Part shown: positions 46,796 through 56,553 of the stretch, piece after piece
Layout of the letters: every line of letters begins with the position of its first letter
How positions within the stretch are numbered: position 1 is the first letter of the stretch
Source: Ferrimonas sediminum
Lineage (GTDB): Bacteria; Pseudomonadota; Gammaproteobacteria; Enterobacterales; Shewanellaceae
Assembly: GCF_900100175.1 (NCBI RefSeq)
Contig: NZ_FNEM01000001.1
Coordinates: forward strand, 186,001-250,000
Length of the DNA stretch: 64,000 nucleotides
Direction: 5' to 3'
Made by a program: the position numbers and the translations under genes
Notes under the pieces: generated by a model
The model's input: the letters and a program-made list of their open reading frames with translations, nothing else
Databases searched by the model: none
Told to the model about the DNA's origin: nothing

Positions 46796-47755
46796 TCAGG
46801 CGACGGTCAACTGACCGGCGTACAAAACAAAGTGCCTCAGGGCGAACACCCCGATCAGGGTCAACATGCAGGTGGTCACCACAAAGGCATTGCTGTGCCG
46901 CAGTCGTTCCGGCATCCAGCGATTCAGTGCCGCCGGTACCAACATGCCGCCGACCACCACCAGTCCCCAGAAGATGGCGGACCAGAAGCCTCCGCCCAGT
47001 GCGACCTTGGCGGCCTCCAGGCTTTGGCCGCCGGCAAAGGCCAGGCCGATGAAGAAGGCAAACAGCAGGAAGGCCTCGAAGATCACCAGCGGGGACTCCA
47101 GTTCATGGACAAAGTGGATGTCATCGTCGGTGGGGCGGTGCTTGAACAGCAACAGGCTCATCAGAATGGAGGCGCCGATTCCCGAGGAGATGCCGGACAC
47201 CAGGAACAGGATCGGCAGAATCGGGTTGTTGAGCATGGGGTAACCCTTGAGCGCCGACAACAGGAAGCCGGTGTAGGCGCCGAGGATGATCGCCAGCGCG
47301 GCCAGTACGTTTTCCACCGGGCGGCTGTGACGGCATAACCAGTTCACCAGCGCGACGAATCGCGGCAGTACCGCTTCCAGTTTGCGCATGGGCGCCGCAA
47401 AGGCGATCAGCAGCCACACCATCAGTACGCCGATGTACAGTGACGCGGCGATAACCCCCAGGGACATCACCGAGGTGGGGTTGTAGAACACCATGATTTT
47501 CCAGAAATCAAACGGCTTGGTAAGGTCGAGCACCAACAGCCCCAGGCCCACCATGATCGCCAGAGGCCCTACGGCAGCGGCACCCTGGACAATGCCACTG
47601 TGGTGGGCGGGCAGCCCTTTATTTTCCAGTTTGCGCTTGGTCAGAATGCCAATCACCGTGGCACCGGCGGAGACGCCAGCCAGAAACAGGTAGATGGCGA
47701 TAGGCCAGTGCCAGACCAGGGTATCGAAATGCAGTGCGCTCTCTACGGTGTTCAT
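46796..47755 (-). CDS. nrfD: NrfD/PsrC-family membrane quinol dehydrogenase subunit
   Basis: 319-residue inner-membrane protein with eight to nine helices. It starts LVWHWPIAIYLFLAGVSAGATVIG, a family hallmark. It oxidises quinol and hands electrons to the NrfC ferredoxin. The start overlaps the nrfC stop by one base. Confidence 0.9.
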   Translation of the reverse strand: MNTVESALHFDTLVWHWPIAIYLFLAGVSAGATVIGILTKRKLENKGLPAHHSGIVQGAAAVGPLAIMVGLGLLVLDLTKPFDFWKIMVFYNPTSVMSLGVIAASLYIGVLMVWLLIAFAAPMRKLEAVLPRFVALVNWLCRHSRPVENVLAALAIILGAYTGFLLSALKGYPMLNNPILPILFLVSGISSGIGASILMSLLLFKHRPTDDDIHFVHELESPLVIFEAFLLFAFFIGLAFAGGQSLEAAKVALGGGFWSAIFWGLVVVGGMLVPAALNRWMPERLRHSNAFVVTTCMLTLIGVFALRHFVLYAGQLTVA

Positions 47756-48420
47756 TACAGTACTCCTGCTTTCTGGCTAGGGATGCGGAACAGCTTGGGA
47801 TTGGTGCCGAGATCCAGCTTGGCGCGCTCGGTGCGTTGGTGGCGCAAAATGGCCGCCAGTTCACTGTCCGGATCGTTGAGATCACCAAAGGTCAGTGCTT
47901 TGGTGGGACAGGCTTCGACACAGGCTGGCAACCGGCCTTCGGCCAGGTTGGTTTTACGGCAGAAATCGCATTTGTCCGCGGCTTTGGTAACCGGGTGGAT
48001 GAAGCGAACCCGGTAGGGGCAGGCGGCGATGCAGTATTGGCAGCCGACGCACTTGAACGGGTCGACGTCGACAATGCCGGTTTCCTTGTCCCGAAACGCG
48101 GCGCCGGTGGGGCAGACACTGATGCAGGGTGCATCCTGACAGTGCTGGCAGCTGTCACGGCTGAAGCGGTAATAGGGGTCTTCGTCGGCGTTGAACGGGC
48201 CGTCAATATTGAGTTTAAGGCGGCTGACCCCTTCCGGGACATGATTGACCTCGCGGCAGGCGTGCTCGCAGGCGCGGCAACCGATGCACTTGGTCTCATC
48301 GTGAATCATCGCCAGGTTTTTCACTTTACCGTCAGCGTCGGAGCTGGCGTCGGTGCTGATGGCCGCTGTGACGGCGCAGGCAGCGGAGCAGCCTAGGAAT
48401 TGGCGTCTGGACAGGCTCAT
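47755..48420 (-). CDS. nrfC: NrfC-type 4Fe-4S ferredoxin subunit (Tat-exported)
   Basis: 221-residue periplasmic iron-sulfur protein. The twin-Arg signal is SRRQFLGCSAACAVTAA. The Cys groups CIGCRACEHAC, CQHCQDAPCISVCP, CVGCQYCIAACPYRV and KCDFC, then CVEACP supply four [4Fe-4S] clusters. Relays electrons from NrfD to the NrfB cytochrome. Confidence 0.92.
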   Translation of the reverse strand: MSLSRRQFLGCSAACAVTAAISTDASSDADGKVKNLAMIHDETKCIGCRACEHACREVNHVPEGVSRLKLNIDGPFNADEDPYYRFSRDSCQHCQDAPCISVCPTGAAFRDKETGIVDVDPFKCVGCQYCIAACPYRVRFIHPVTKAADKCDFCRKTNLAEGRLPACVEACPTKALTFGDLNDPDSELAAILRHQRTERAKLDLGTNPKLFRIPSQKAGVL

Positions 48421-48429
48421 GATCTCTCC

Positions 48430-48882
48430 TTATTGCTGGCTGCCGTGGCAATCCACGCACAGTTGGGTCCGGCCGATCTCATCCAGCTGGGAGATGGGGT
48501 CGGTATGGGGGTGCAGTTGATGGCAGTCGGCGCAGCCGACTTTGTCCTGATGGACATCGTGGGTCCAGTCGGCGTTACGCAGCTTGACCGGCTTGTGGCA
48601 GCGGGCGCAGCGCTGGTTTTGGAGCGCCACCTCGGTCTGGCTGTCGGTGCCAAATTCGATGACCGGCGCTTTCTTTCTGGGATGGCTACCCTGATCGCCG
48701 TGACAGCTGGTGCAGGCCAGTCCCTGTTCGCCGATGGTGCTGTGAACGCCCTCCATAGAGCCGTTTTTCTTATGGCAGCGTAGGCACTTGGCTGAGGCGT
48801 CGTTGGCCGCCTGCAGGGGTGAGGCAGCCATGGCCAGCAAGGCGCAGCTCACCAAGATCGATAGCAGATGCCGATCTCTCAT
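48430..48882 (-). CDS. nrfB: NrfB-type periplasmic pentaheme cytochrome c
   Basis: 150-residue exported cytochrome with a signal peptide (to about residue 25) and five heme sites: CLRCH, CTSCH, CARCH, CADCH and CVDCH, as in NrfB, the donor to nitrite reductase NrfA. GGAGGATAT precedes the ATG. nrfA itself is not in the window, so the acceptor (nitrite or another oxyanion) is inferred only. Confidence 0.87.
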   Translation of the reverse strand: MRDRHLLSILVSCALLAMAASPLQAANDASAKCLRCHKKNGSMEGVHSTIGEQGLACTSCHGDQGSHPRKKAPVIEFGTDSQTEVALQNQRCARCHKPVKLRNADWTHDVHQDKVGCADCHQLHPHTDPISQLDEIGRTQLCVDCHGSQQ

Positions 48883-48926
48883 ATATCCTCCGGGGAGATT
48901 GGGGGCCCCGCAGGGCCCGAAGTCGA

Positions 48927-49103
48927 TCAGTGTTGCGGTTTGGCGTGGCGGGCTGGAGCGGCGACGGTTTTCTTTTTACCGTCGGTCAGGTACTCGTAGA
49001 AACCAACCACGATGGCAGAGGCCACATAGGGCAATGCAATAAACAGAACAAAGAACAAGAACAGGTAAGGCAATACAACTGTTAGGAAAGTAGTGAAGCT
49101 CAT
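48927..49103 (-). CDS. 58-residue single-span membrane protein at the head of the nrf-like operon
   Basis: Found by reading the minus strand. The frame MSFTTFLTVVLPYLFLFFVL continues FIALPYVASAIVVGFYEYL, one or two hydrophobic spans followed by a basic tail (DGKKKTVAAPARHAKPQH). AGGAGGATATT before the ATG is an excellent ribosome site, and the FNR box lies about 80 bases upstream, making this the first gene of the operon. It may be a small subunit or assembly factor of the NrfBCD complex. I know no named family. Confidence 0.72.
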   Translation of the reverse strand: MSFTTFLTVVLPYLFLFFVLFIALPYVASAIVVGFYEYLTDGKKKTVAAPARHAKPQH

Positions 49104-49529
49104 AATATCCTCCTGGGCTTAAAAAGGGGATTTCCCTTCCTTGACTATATTTTTAGTCTTTATTTGCCTTATTAATATTGATTACGATCAACTTTAAATC
49201 CTAACTTGCCTTATAAATAAGAATATTTTGATCTAGAAAATATTTCTATTTTCGGGAAATGCATTCTTCAAATATCAATTATTGGTAATATGATTAATTG
49301 CTTTTTCAAGCTTCTGAATATTGCTAGTCGCAACTTAGTATTGCGCTTTTGACAATTTCACCGCGGTTCTCATTGATTTGGCTTAAATTGCTGTATTTAA
49401 AAGTAATAAATTGAAAGATGCAGTTCTACAAATCGAGTTTGGGGTTAATAAATATCTGAATTAGATCTTTTGCTTTTTATCTATTTAGTGGTATTTTTTA
49501 TAGTGATGATGATGTAACAAGGAGTTGCT
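49104..49529. other. AT-rich divergent promoter region (nrf-like operon / LysR regulator)
   Basis: 426 bases, far lower in GC than the rest of the window, with no gene. The left part carries the FNR box. The rest holds many A/T tracts and no motif I can name. The low GC continues about 200 bases into the LysR gene. Confidence 0.6.
49178..49191. promoter_or_regulatory. FNR box of the nrf-like operon
   Basis: TTGATTACGATCAA is a perfect match to TTGAT-N4-ATCAA. On the minus strand a possible -10 (TATAGT, 49144-49149) follows at a distance compatible with activation. Implies anaerobic induction. Confidence 0.82.
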
Positions 49530-50501
49530 ATGAACCCGTGTTCAAAGATAGATAGCATATGCGACTTATCAATATTTAATGTTACTGTGTTTGTTAATAT
49601 ATACCAAGTTCTTAACTCACAGGCAGTCGCTAAAAGAATGGGAGTGCAGCCCTCAAAAATCAGTCGAGCTTTGGCTGCATTAAGACAAGTATTTAATGAT
49701 CAATTGTTTATTAGAAAACAGTATGGATTTGAGCCGACCTCTCTCGCGGCTCGCCTCTACCCCACCATGGAGCAGTTGCTGCAGGTATCCGACAGTTTAT
49801 CGGACCAACTGCACCCCGATGTGATTGAGCGGCGCCGTATTTCCATTGCCGTTCCGGCGACCATGCAGGCGGGTCTGACCCAGTACCTGAGCAAGGTGTG
49901 TCGCAGTCGCGGTGAGCAGCTGGACATTGTCACCACCGGCTGGAATGGCAAGGTGGTGGAGGATATGGAATCCCATCACCTGGATCTTGGGGTATTTTAT
50001 GCCTTGCAGGGCTGTCCACAGCTGGGCAGTGAGCTGGTGGCCCGCAACACCTCGGCCTACCTGGTGGGCTGCAGTGAGCACCCCATATGGCAGCATGGCA
50101 GCGTGAATCTGTCGGAGCTGTTCCGTTACCCTATCGTAGTGACAGAGATGACCGAGTTTAACGATACCGAAGATCCGCTGGAGGCGGTGGCCCGCAAAAT
50201 GGCCCAGGATCTCAAGGTGGCAGCCCGGGTGAGCAGTTTGACTGAGCTGACCGAGATGATCGCCAACTCCAGCAATCTGTCGGTGGTGTGCGGTGCCCAT
50301 GCGGTCAACTTCCTGCGGTCGGTTAACGGCATTCGAGTGCAGCGCATTCCCGATGCGGTACGTCAGGAGGTGCTGAAGTTGAGCTGTGGTGACGCTGAGC
50401 CGGGGTTCCACCTGGTGCAGCGCAGTGGCCGTGCAGTACCGCCCTGGTTGGTGGAATCGCTGCGTCAGTTTACCCGTGAGGCCGCCGAGCCCCGGGATTG
50501 A
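49530..50501 (+). CDS. LysR-family regulator
   Basis: 323-residue regulator. The HTH (about 15-75) reads FVNIYQVLNSQAVAKRMGVQ and continues PSKISRALAALRQVF; a PBP2-type effector domain follows. Its gene is divergent from the nrf-like operon and probably controls it. The first roughly 200 bases are AT-rich with rare-looking codons (ATA, TTA, AGA), while the rest matches the genome, so DNA-binding and effector parts differ in composition. GGAG precedes the ATG. Confidence 0.85.
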   Translation: MNPCSKIDSICDLSIFNVTVFVNIYQVLNSQAVAKRMGVQPSKISRALAALRQVFNDQLFIRKQYGFEPTSLAARLYPTMEQLLQVSDSLSDQLHPDVIERRRISIAVPATMQAGLTQYLSKVCRSRGEQLDIVTTGWNGKVVEDMESHHLDLGVFYALQGCPQLGSELVARNTSAYLVGCSEHPIWQHGSVNLSELFRYPIVVTEMTEFNDTEDPLEAVARKMAQDLKVAARVSSLTELTEMIANSSNLSVVCGAHAVNFLRSVNGIRVQRIPDAVRQEVLKLSCGDAEPGFHLVQRSGRAVPPWLVESLRQFTREAAEPRD

Positions 50502-50516
50502 GTGAAATCCAGATAC

Positions 50517-50546
50517 AAAAAAAGCCGCATTCAGCGGCTTTTTTAT
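50517..50546. terminator. Bidirectional terminator between the LysR gene and rho
   Basis: Stem AAGCCGC/GCGGCTT between an A8 run and T6. Confidence 0.9.
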
Positions 50547-50558
50547 TGTCCGTCGGCG

Positions 50559-51824
50559 TTAGCCTTTGGAGCGTTTCATGGCGGTGAAGAACTCGTCGTT
50601 GGTCTTGGTCATTGCCAGACGGTCGATAAGGAACTCCATCGCTTCGATCTCTTGCATCGGGTGCAGAATCTTACGCAGGATCCACATCTTCTGCAGCTCC
50701 TCGGAGCTGGTCAGCAGTTCCTCACGGCGGGTACCGGAGCGGTTGAAGTCGATGGCCGGGAAGACCCGCTTCTCGGCGATCTTACGGGACAGGTGCAGTT
50801 CCATGTTACCGGTGCCCTTGAACTCTTCGTAGATCACTTCGTCCATCTTGGAGCCGGTATCGATCAGCGCGGTGGCGATGATGGTCAGGCTGCCGCCCTC
50901 TTCGACGTTACGGGCCGCACCGAAGAAACGTTTAGGACGGTGCAGGGCGTTGGCATCCACACCACCGGTCAGTACCTTGCCGGAGGAGGGGATCACGGTG
51001 TTGTAGGCGCGGGCCAGACGGGTGATGGAGTCCAGCAGAATCACCACATCCTTCTTGTGCTCAACCAGGCGCTTGGCCTTCTCGATCACCATCTCCGCAA
51101 CCTGTACGTGACGGGAGGCTGGCTCATCGAAGGTGGAAGCGACCACTTCGCCCTTCACCAGGCGCTGCATCTCGGTTACCTCTTCCGGGCGCTCATCGAT
51201 CAGCAATACCATCAACTCACAATCTGGATGATTGTAGGCAATAGACTGAGCAATGTTCTGCAGCAGCAGGGTCTTACCGGCTTTTGGCGGCGCAACGATC
51301 AGGCCACGCTGACCTTTACCGATTGGGCTGGCCAGATCCAGCACCCGGGCAGTGATGTCCTCGGTGGACCCATTTCCACGCTCCATACGCAAGCGATCAT
51401 TCGCGTGCAGCGGGGTCAGGTTTTCAAACAGGATCTTGTTGCGGGAGTTTTCCGGACGATCGTAGTTAACCTGATTCACCTTCAGCAGGGCGAAGTAACG
51501 CTCGCCCTCTTTCGGTGGACGAATCTTACCGGCAATGGTGTCACCAGTGCGCAGGTTGAAGCGTCGAATCTGGCTAGGAGACACGTAGATGTCATCCGGA
51601 CCAGCCAGGAAAGACGCGTCGGCGCTGCGCAAGAAACCAAAGCCGTCTTGCAGAATCTCCAGCACGCCACCGCCGAAGATGTCTTCGCCGCTTTTTGCGT
51701 GTGCTTTGAGAATGGAGAATAGGATGTCTTGCTTCCGTGCGCGAGCCATGTTGTCGAGTCCCATGGACTCAGCCAGAGCAACTAGCTCGGAGACGGGTTT
51801 CTGCTTAAGTTCAGATAGATTCAT
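50559..51824 (-). CDS. rho: Transcription termination factor Rho
   Basis: 421-residue hexameric RNA helicase. RNA-binding N-domain with DGFGFLRS, Walker [16 protein letters not shown], Walker [17 protein letters not shown], and C-terminal GTRREELL. Start at 51824 ([14 protein letters not shown]), the universal Rho N-terminus; the frame extends upstream but without homology. About 230 bases separate it from trxA, and in relatives this leader takes part in Rho autoregulation. Confidence 0.97.
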   Translation of the reverse strand: MNLSELKQKPVSELVALAESMGLDNMARARKQDILFSILKAHAKSGEDIFGGGVLEILQDGFGFLRSADASFLAGPDDIYVSPSQIRRFNLRTGDTIAGKIRPPKEGERYFALLKVNQVNYDRPENSRNKILFENLTPLHANDRLRMERGNGSTEDITARVLDLASPIGKGQRGLIVAPPKAGKTLLLQNIAQSIAYNHPDCELMVLLIDERPEEVTEMQRLVKGEVVASTFDEPASRHVQVAEMVIEKAKRLVEHKKDVVILLDSITRLARAYNTVIPSSGKVLTGGVDANALHRPKRFFGAARNVEEGGSLTIIATALIDTGSKMDEVIYEEFKGTGNMELHLSRKIAEKRVFPAIDFNRSGTRREELLTSSEELQKMWILRKILHPMQEIEAMEFLIDRLAMTKTNDEFFTAMKRSKG

Positions 51825-52020
51825 GGGTGGGTCTTTGTGGTTTTGGCGCCAGTTGAATATCGACGCGTTCGTTACAAAACTAATTGAGGTTTTTTTAGGT
51901 CGCCCAAAAAGGCAGAAGCCGTGAAAGGCTGGCAAGTGTTGGCTAATAAACTAGCACTAAAGCAAAACAGCGTCCAGTGTCGGTCGGGCTTTTTAATTGA
52001 ATGGTGACATGGGGAAGGTC

Positions 52021-52042
52021 AACCCAGGCCTAAGCCTGGGTT
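52021..52042 (-). terminator. Hairpin after trxA
   Basis: Perfect AACCCAGGC/GCCTGGGTT stem nine bases past the trxA stop; no T-run, so a weak or rho-assisted terminator. Confidence 0.45.
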
Positions 52043-52050
52043 GAAAGGCG

Positions 52051-52377
52051 TTACAGATGGGAGTCAATGAACTCTTTCAACTGAGTTTTTGAGGCCGCGC
52101 CTACCTTGGTTCCAGCCAGCTCACCGCCCTTGAACAGCAACAGGGTCGGGATGCCACGAATGCCGTATTTGGCCGGGGTACCGCTGTTCTGGTCAACGTT
52201 CATTTTACCGATAACGACTTGATCGCCGTACTCTTCAGCCAGTTCATCCAGAACCGGGGCGATCATTTTACAAGGACCACACCATTCCGCCCAGAAGTCC
52301 ACCAGCACAGGGGTGTCGGATTTCAATACATCGGCTTCGAAGCTGTCGTCACTCAGCTGTACAATCTTTTCGCTCAT
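52051..52377 (-). CDS. trxA: Thioredoxin 1
   Basis: 108-residue cytoplasmic disulfide reductase: [25 protein letters not shown] active site, cis-Pro in [18 protein letters not shown] lies just upstream of the ATG. Divergent from rhlB and upstream of rho, the order conserved in E. coli and relatives. Confidence 0.97.
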   Translation of the reverse strand: MSEKIVQLSDDSFEADVLKSDTPVLVDFWAEWCGPCKMIAPVLDELAEEYGDQVVIGKMNVDQNSGTPAKYGIRGIPTLLLFKGGELAGTKVGAASKTQLKEFIDSHL

Positions 52378-52695
52378 TGTTTACTCCGTTTGTTTTTTGG
52401 TCGGGACGGGTCCCATGACTGCGATCTTGGGCCAATCGGCGACGCTTTCAACCCTCAGACGAACAAAAAGTGTTGTCTCCGCCTGGGTATCAGATCTTGT
52501 CAGTTTCTTCTGCTGCGCTGGCGTCCGTTCGAGTTTCATCCGTTTACAGTCCTGGACTGTGGTGCCCTGTTTGGGCATCGGACAGTGACGGAGCGCAAAC
52601 TGCTCTGTGTCGATTGAATGATTCCTCAATAGAATCGGTAATATTTGACTGGATCACGTTTTCTAATGCAAGCGCATCCGGTATGCTTTCCAACC
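52378..52695. other. trxA-rhlB divergent region
   Basis: 318 bases between divergent genes. A minus-strand frame (52381-52629) ends exactly at the trxA ribosome site but has no start context or domain, so I treat it as leader. Promoters for both genes must lie here; none was unambiguous. Confidence 0.45.
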
Positions 52696-53988
52696 ATGAG
52701 CAAAACACACTTAACTGACACCCGCTTCACCGACCTGCCGCTGGCCCCTCAAGTGGCTGATGCGCTGGTGCAGACAGGGTTCACTCACTGCACGCCGATT
52801 CAGGCTCTCTCCCTACCTATCGTACTGGACGGCAAAGACATTGCTGGTCAGGCGCAGACCGGTACCGGTAAGACCCTGGCATTTCTGGCGGCGACTTTTC
52901 ATGAACTGATCACCCGCCCTGTGCCGGAGCAGCACGATGGCAAGAGCCCGCGGGCCATTGTCATGGCGCCTACCCGTGAATTGGCGATCCAGATTCACCG
53001 TGACGCTGAGCCACTGGCTGAAAGCGCCGGCCTGAAAATGGGTCTGGCTTACGGTGGCGAAGGCTACGATGCCCAACGGGCTACCCTGGAAGCCGGCGTG
53101 GATGTTCTGATTGGTACCACCGGTCGCTTGATCGATTACTTCAAGCAGGGCGTGTTCAACCTCAACTCGATCCAGGTCATGGTGCTGGATGAAGCGGATC
53201 GCATGTTCGATCTTGGCTTTATTCGCGATATCCGCTACCTGTTCCGCCGTATGCCTGCGGCAAAAGATCGCCGTAACATGCTGTTTTCTGCAACCTTGTC
53301 TCATAAGGTGAAAGAACTGGCTTACGAACACATGAACGATCCGGTTCACGTGGAAGTGGAGCCAGAGCAGAAGACGGGTAAGCGTATCAAGGAGGAGTTG
53401 TTCTACCCCTCCAACGAAGACAAGATGCGTCTGTTGCTGACGCTGGTGGAGGAGGAGTGGCCAGACAAAGCCATCATCTTCGCCAACACCAAGCACCGCT
53501 GCGAAGACATCTGTGGCTGGATGGCCGGAGACGGTCATCGGGTTGGACTGCTGACCGGTGATGTACCGCAGAAAAAGCGGGTGCGTATCCTGGAGCAGTT
53601 TAAAGGCGGCGAGCTGGATTTCCTGGTGGCCACCGACGTGGCGGCCCGGGGCCTGCACATCAGCGATGTGACTCACGTGTTTAACTATGATCTGCCCGAC
53701 GATTGCGAAGATTACGTTCACCGCATCGGGCGTACCGGTCGTGCCGGTGCCGATGGCTCCTCCATCAGCTTTGCCTGTGAAGAGTATGCCCTTAACCTGC
53801 CTGATATCGAGGCCTACATCGGTCATACCATTGCGGTGACCAATTACAACGCCGATGCCCTGCTGACCGACGTAAAGCGTCCGCAGCGGATTCAGCGTCA
53901 CCGCCGCCCCAACACCGGCGGCAAACGCCCCGGCGGGCGGGATCGCTCCTCCGGCCAGCGTGGCCCTCGTCGTCATGACAAGCGGTAA
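52696..53988 (+). CDS. rhlB: ATP-dependent RNA helicase RhlB
   Basis: 430-residue DEAD-box helicase of the RNA degradosome. Motifs: Q motif [19 protein letters not shown] (I), PTRELAIQ (Ia), [10 protein letters not shown] (II), FSATL (III), [12 protein letters not shown] (V), [10 protein letters not shown] (VI). The basic Arg/Gly C-tail ([20 protein letters not shown]) binds RNA. The start [11 protein letters not shown] matches the family. Its end overlaps the next gene by 14 bases. Confidence 0.95.
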   Translation: MSKTHLTDTRFTDLPLAPQVADALVQTGFTHCTPIQALSLPIVLDGKDIAGQAQTGTGKTLAFLAATFHELITRPVPEQHDGKSPRAIVMAPTRELAIQIHRDAEPLAESAGLKMGLAYGGEGYDAQRATLEAGVDVLIGTTGRLIDYFKQGVFNLNSIQVMVLDEADRMFDLGFIRDIRYLFRRMPAAKDRRNMLFSATLSHKVKELAYEHMNDPVHVEVEPEQKTGKRIKEELFYPSNEDKMRLLLTLVEEEWPDKAIIFANTKHRCEDICGWMAGDGHRVGLLTGDVPQKKRVRILEQFKGGELDFLVATDVAARGLHISDVTHVFNYDLPDDCEDYVHRIGRTGRAGADGSSISFACEEYALNLPDIEAYIGHTIAVTNYNADALLTDVKRPQRIQRHRRPNTGGKRPGGRDRSSGQRGPRRHDKR

Positions 53989-54895
53989 CCCCTCCAACGG
54001 CGGCCTTTTGGCCGCCGTTACCTTAGGTTCCAACAGTTTTAATCTGCTCCTGGCCAGTCCCAGTGCCTCTGGCGTTCCTGTAGTGGTGGCCAAACATAAG
54101 CGTAAAGTTCGCCTGGCGGAAGGGCTGGATGCCGACACGGGCCTGTCGACAGAGGCATTTGAGCGAGGCATCGATTGTCTGGCCTGGTTTGGTGACATCC
54201 TGCGACAGACACGACCACAACGGGTGCAAGTACTGGCGACTGCCGCCTTGCGGGTGGCAGCCAATGCGGATCATTTCAGGGCGCAGGCCGAGCCATTGCT
54301 GGGCTACCCCATTGAAGTGATCAGCGGCGATGCCGAAGCGGAGCTGATCTACCAGGGCATGCGCGCCTGCACGTCGGTGGCCGGAGAGGCCCTGGTGATC
54401 GATATTGGCGGCGCCAGTACCGAATTGGTGATCGGCGACGCCGAGAGAATCCATTTCAAACACTCCTTCGAGCTTGGCTGTGTGCTCTATACCCAGCGCT
54501 ATTTTTCCGGTGCGGTCACCGAGACCGGTTTCGAGGCGGCGGCCGGGGCGGTGGCGCGGCTACTGACGCCACAGCTGCCGCAGATAAGGCAGTTACAGTG
54601 GCAACACTGCCTCGGCGTGTCGGGTACCGTTCGGGCATTGTTTGAGCTGGCGCCGCAACTGGGATGGCAGCAACCGGTATTGACGCTCGAGTTGCTGACG
54701 TTGGTGAAAACCCGACTTTGCGAGGACAGTGATGCGGTGCTGGCGTTGCTGGACAGCGAACGGCGGCCCCCTTTTACCGCCGGTGTGGCCATTTTGCTCA
54801 GCATCTTTCAGCTTCTGAACATCACCGAGCTTCGCCAGGCGGGCGGGGCTTTGCGCGAGGGGTTGCTGCATCGACTGCAATCCGGTTCTTACTAG
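53975..54895 (+). CDS. gppA: Short Ppx/GppA-family phosphatase
   Basis: 306-residue actin-fold phosphatase of the exopolyphosphatase/pppGpp hydrolase family. Phosphate-binding [12 protein letters not shown] is intact. Two oddities: it lacks the C-terminal HD-type domain of E. coli GppA (about 490 residues), and the usual IDLGSNSF of the first phosphate loop reads VTLGSNSF, with Thr in place of the conserved Asp. It may therefore have altered activity. It overlaps rhlB by 14 bases and depends on translational coupling, with no ribosome site of its own. Confidence 0.75.
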   Translation: MTSGNPSNGGLLAAVTLGSNSFNLLLASPSASGVPVVVAKHKRKVRLAEGLDADTGLSTEAFERGIDCLAWFGDILRQTRPQRVQVLATAALRVAANADHFRAQAEPLLGYPIEVISGDAEAELIYQGMRACTSVAGEALVIDIGGASTELVIGDAERIHFKHSFELGCVLYTQRYFSGAVTETGFEAAAGAVARLLTPQLPQIRQLQWQHCLGVSGTVRALFELAPQLGWQQPVLTLELLTLVKTRLCEDSDAVLALLDSERRPPFTAGVAILLSIFQLLNITELRQAGGALREGLLHRLQSGSY

Positions 54896-55095
54896 GCCAC
54901 TTGCACCGAACGTTATTACGATTTGTTTATAACAAATTCATTTTGGTACTAAGGGCGATCTTTCCCGGTCGAGTATTCTGTACTACCCGAAAATCAGGGC
55001 TTACTCCTGAATTCGGACAAGAATTCGATATAACAAACTGTAAACATTTTTGATACAGGCATGACTCCCCAGGCAGTGGGGTGAGGTAAGTATAA

Positions 55096-56493
55096 ATGAG
55101 CGTATTGGTGGTGGCGAACGTCCTGGTGATGTTGGCACTGTTGTGGATGCTGTACCGCATGCAGCAGAAGCATGTGAAGTTTACCCACAGGGTGTTTGCC
55201 GGTCTCGGAATTGGCGTGGCCTTTGGTTTGATCCTTCAGCTGGTATACGGCGTGGATTCTCCGGAGCTGGCAACCTCCATCGACTATTTCAACATCGTCG
55301 GCAAGGGCTATGTGCAACTGCTGAAGATGATCGTCATGCCGCTGGTGATGGTTTCCATCATCAGTGCCATCCTTAAACTGAAGGATGCCGAGTCGCTGGG
55401 TAAAATCAGCGGCCTGACCATCGGTATACTGCTGATCACCGTGGCCATCGCCGGCTTGATCGGCTTCTTCGTCGCTAACCTGTTTGGCTTGACCGCCGAG
55501 GGGCTGACCCAGGGGGCCAGAGAGGCCGACCGTGCCGCCTACCTGATGTCACGTGAAGGTGCCGCCTCCGGCATCTCCATCGCCACCACTCTGGTGAACC
55601 TGATCCCGGCCAACCCCTTCCTCGATATGACCGGTGCCCGGGATACCTCCATCATTTCGGTGGTGATCTTCTCCGCCTTCGTCGGCATCGCCGGCCTGGG
55701 CCTGCATCGCAAACAGCCTCTGGTGGCGGAGCGATTTGATCGCTTTGTCGAAGTGGCCTACACGGTGGTGATGCGGATCGTGACTCTGGTGTTGCGCCTG
55801 ACCCCTTATGGCGTACTGGCTCTGATGACCAAGGTACTGGCCACCAGCAAGTTTGCCGACATCTTCAACCTGATCAATTTTGTGGCGGCGTCTTACACCG
55901 CATTGGGATTGATGTTCCTGATTCACCTGCTGCTGGTGAGCTTCTTTGGTGGTAACCCGGTGACCTACATCCGCAAGGTACTGCCGGTGCTTTCCTTTGC
56001 CTTTACCAGTCGCACCAGTGCCGGCACCATGCCGCTGAACATTCAGACCCAGACGCATCGCCTCGGGGTGCCGGACGGCATTGCTAACCTGTCGGCCTCC
56101 TTTGGGGCCACCATTGGCCAAAACGGCTGTGCCGGCATCTATCCGGCGATGTTGGTGGCGATGATCGCCCCGACCATCGGCATCGACCCGATGACGCCGT
56201 CGTTTATCATTACCATGATCGCCACCATCGTAGTGGGCTCCTTCGGGGTTGCCGGTGTGGGCGGTGGCGCGACGTTCGCCGCGCTGATTGTGCTGACGGC
56301 GCTGGATATGCCCGTAGCCCTGGCCGGCCTGCTGATCTCCATCGAGCCACTGATCGATATGGGCCGTACCGCCCTGAACGTGAACGGCGCTATGACCGCT
56401 GGTTTTGTTACCAGCCGAGTATTGGGTCAGACCGACATGTCGGTGTATAACGGTGAGCAGGAGCTGGATGTGGATCTGGAGTCCGCTTCCTGA
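55096..56493 (+). CDS. tcyP: L-cystine symporter TcyP (YdjN), DAACS family
   Basis: 465-residue inner-membrane transporter with about nine helices. It matches E. coli YdjN in detail: FNIVGKGYVQLLKMIVMPLV, LTPYGVLALMTKV, FAFTSRTSAGTMPLN, SFGATIGQNGCAGIYPAML and LLISIEPLIDMGRTALNV. It imports cystine (and analogues) with cations. GTGAGGTAAG precedes the ATG. A CoA-disulfide reductase-like gene follows after a terminator, giving a thiol-redox neighbourhood. Confidence 0.92.
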   Translation: MSVLVVANVLVMLALLWMLYRMQQKHVKFTHRVFAGLGIGVAFGLILQLVYGVDSPELATSIDYFNIVGKGYVQLLKMIVMPLVMVSIISAILKLKDAESLGKISGLTIGILLITVAIAGLIGFFVANLFGLTAEGLTQGAREADRAAYLMSREGAASGISIATTLVNLIPANPFLDMTGARDTSIISVVIFSAFVGIAGLGLHRKQPLVAERFDRFVEVAYTVVMRIVTLVLRLTPYGVLALMTKVLATSKFADIFNLINFVAASYTALGLMFLIHLLLVSFFGGNPVTYIRKVLPVLSFAFTSRTSAGTMPLNIQTQTHRLGVPDGIANLSASFGATIGQNGCAGIYPAMLVAMIAPTIGIDPMTPSFIITMIATIVVGSFGVAGVGGGATFAALIVLTALDMPVALAGLLISIEPLIDMGRTALNVNGAMTAGFVTSRVLGQTDMSVYNGEQELDVDLESAS

Positions 56494-56510
56494 CACTGGG
56501 AAATTAATAG

Positions 56511-56537
56511 AAAAGGCCGCCATCGGGCGGCCTTTTG
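56511..56537 (+). terminator. tcyP terminator
   Basis: Stem AAAAGGCCGCC/GGGCGGCCTTTT with a short loop, 18 bases after the stop. Confidence 0.8.
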
Positions 56538-56553
56538 CGTGGAAACAGAGTCT

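Noticed and set aside
52381-52629. 82-codon minus-strand frame just before trxA
   Set aside because: It lies in the trxA leader, lacks a ribosome site and shows no family.
52813-54264. 483-codon minus-strand frame
   Set aside because: It is antisense to rhlB and gppA; composition is typical of antisense GC-rich DNA.
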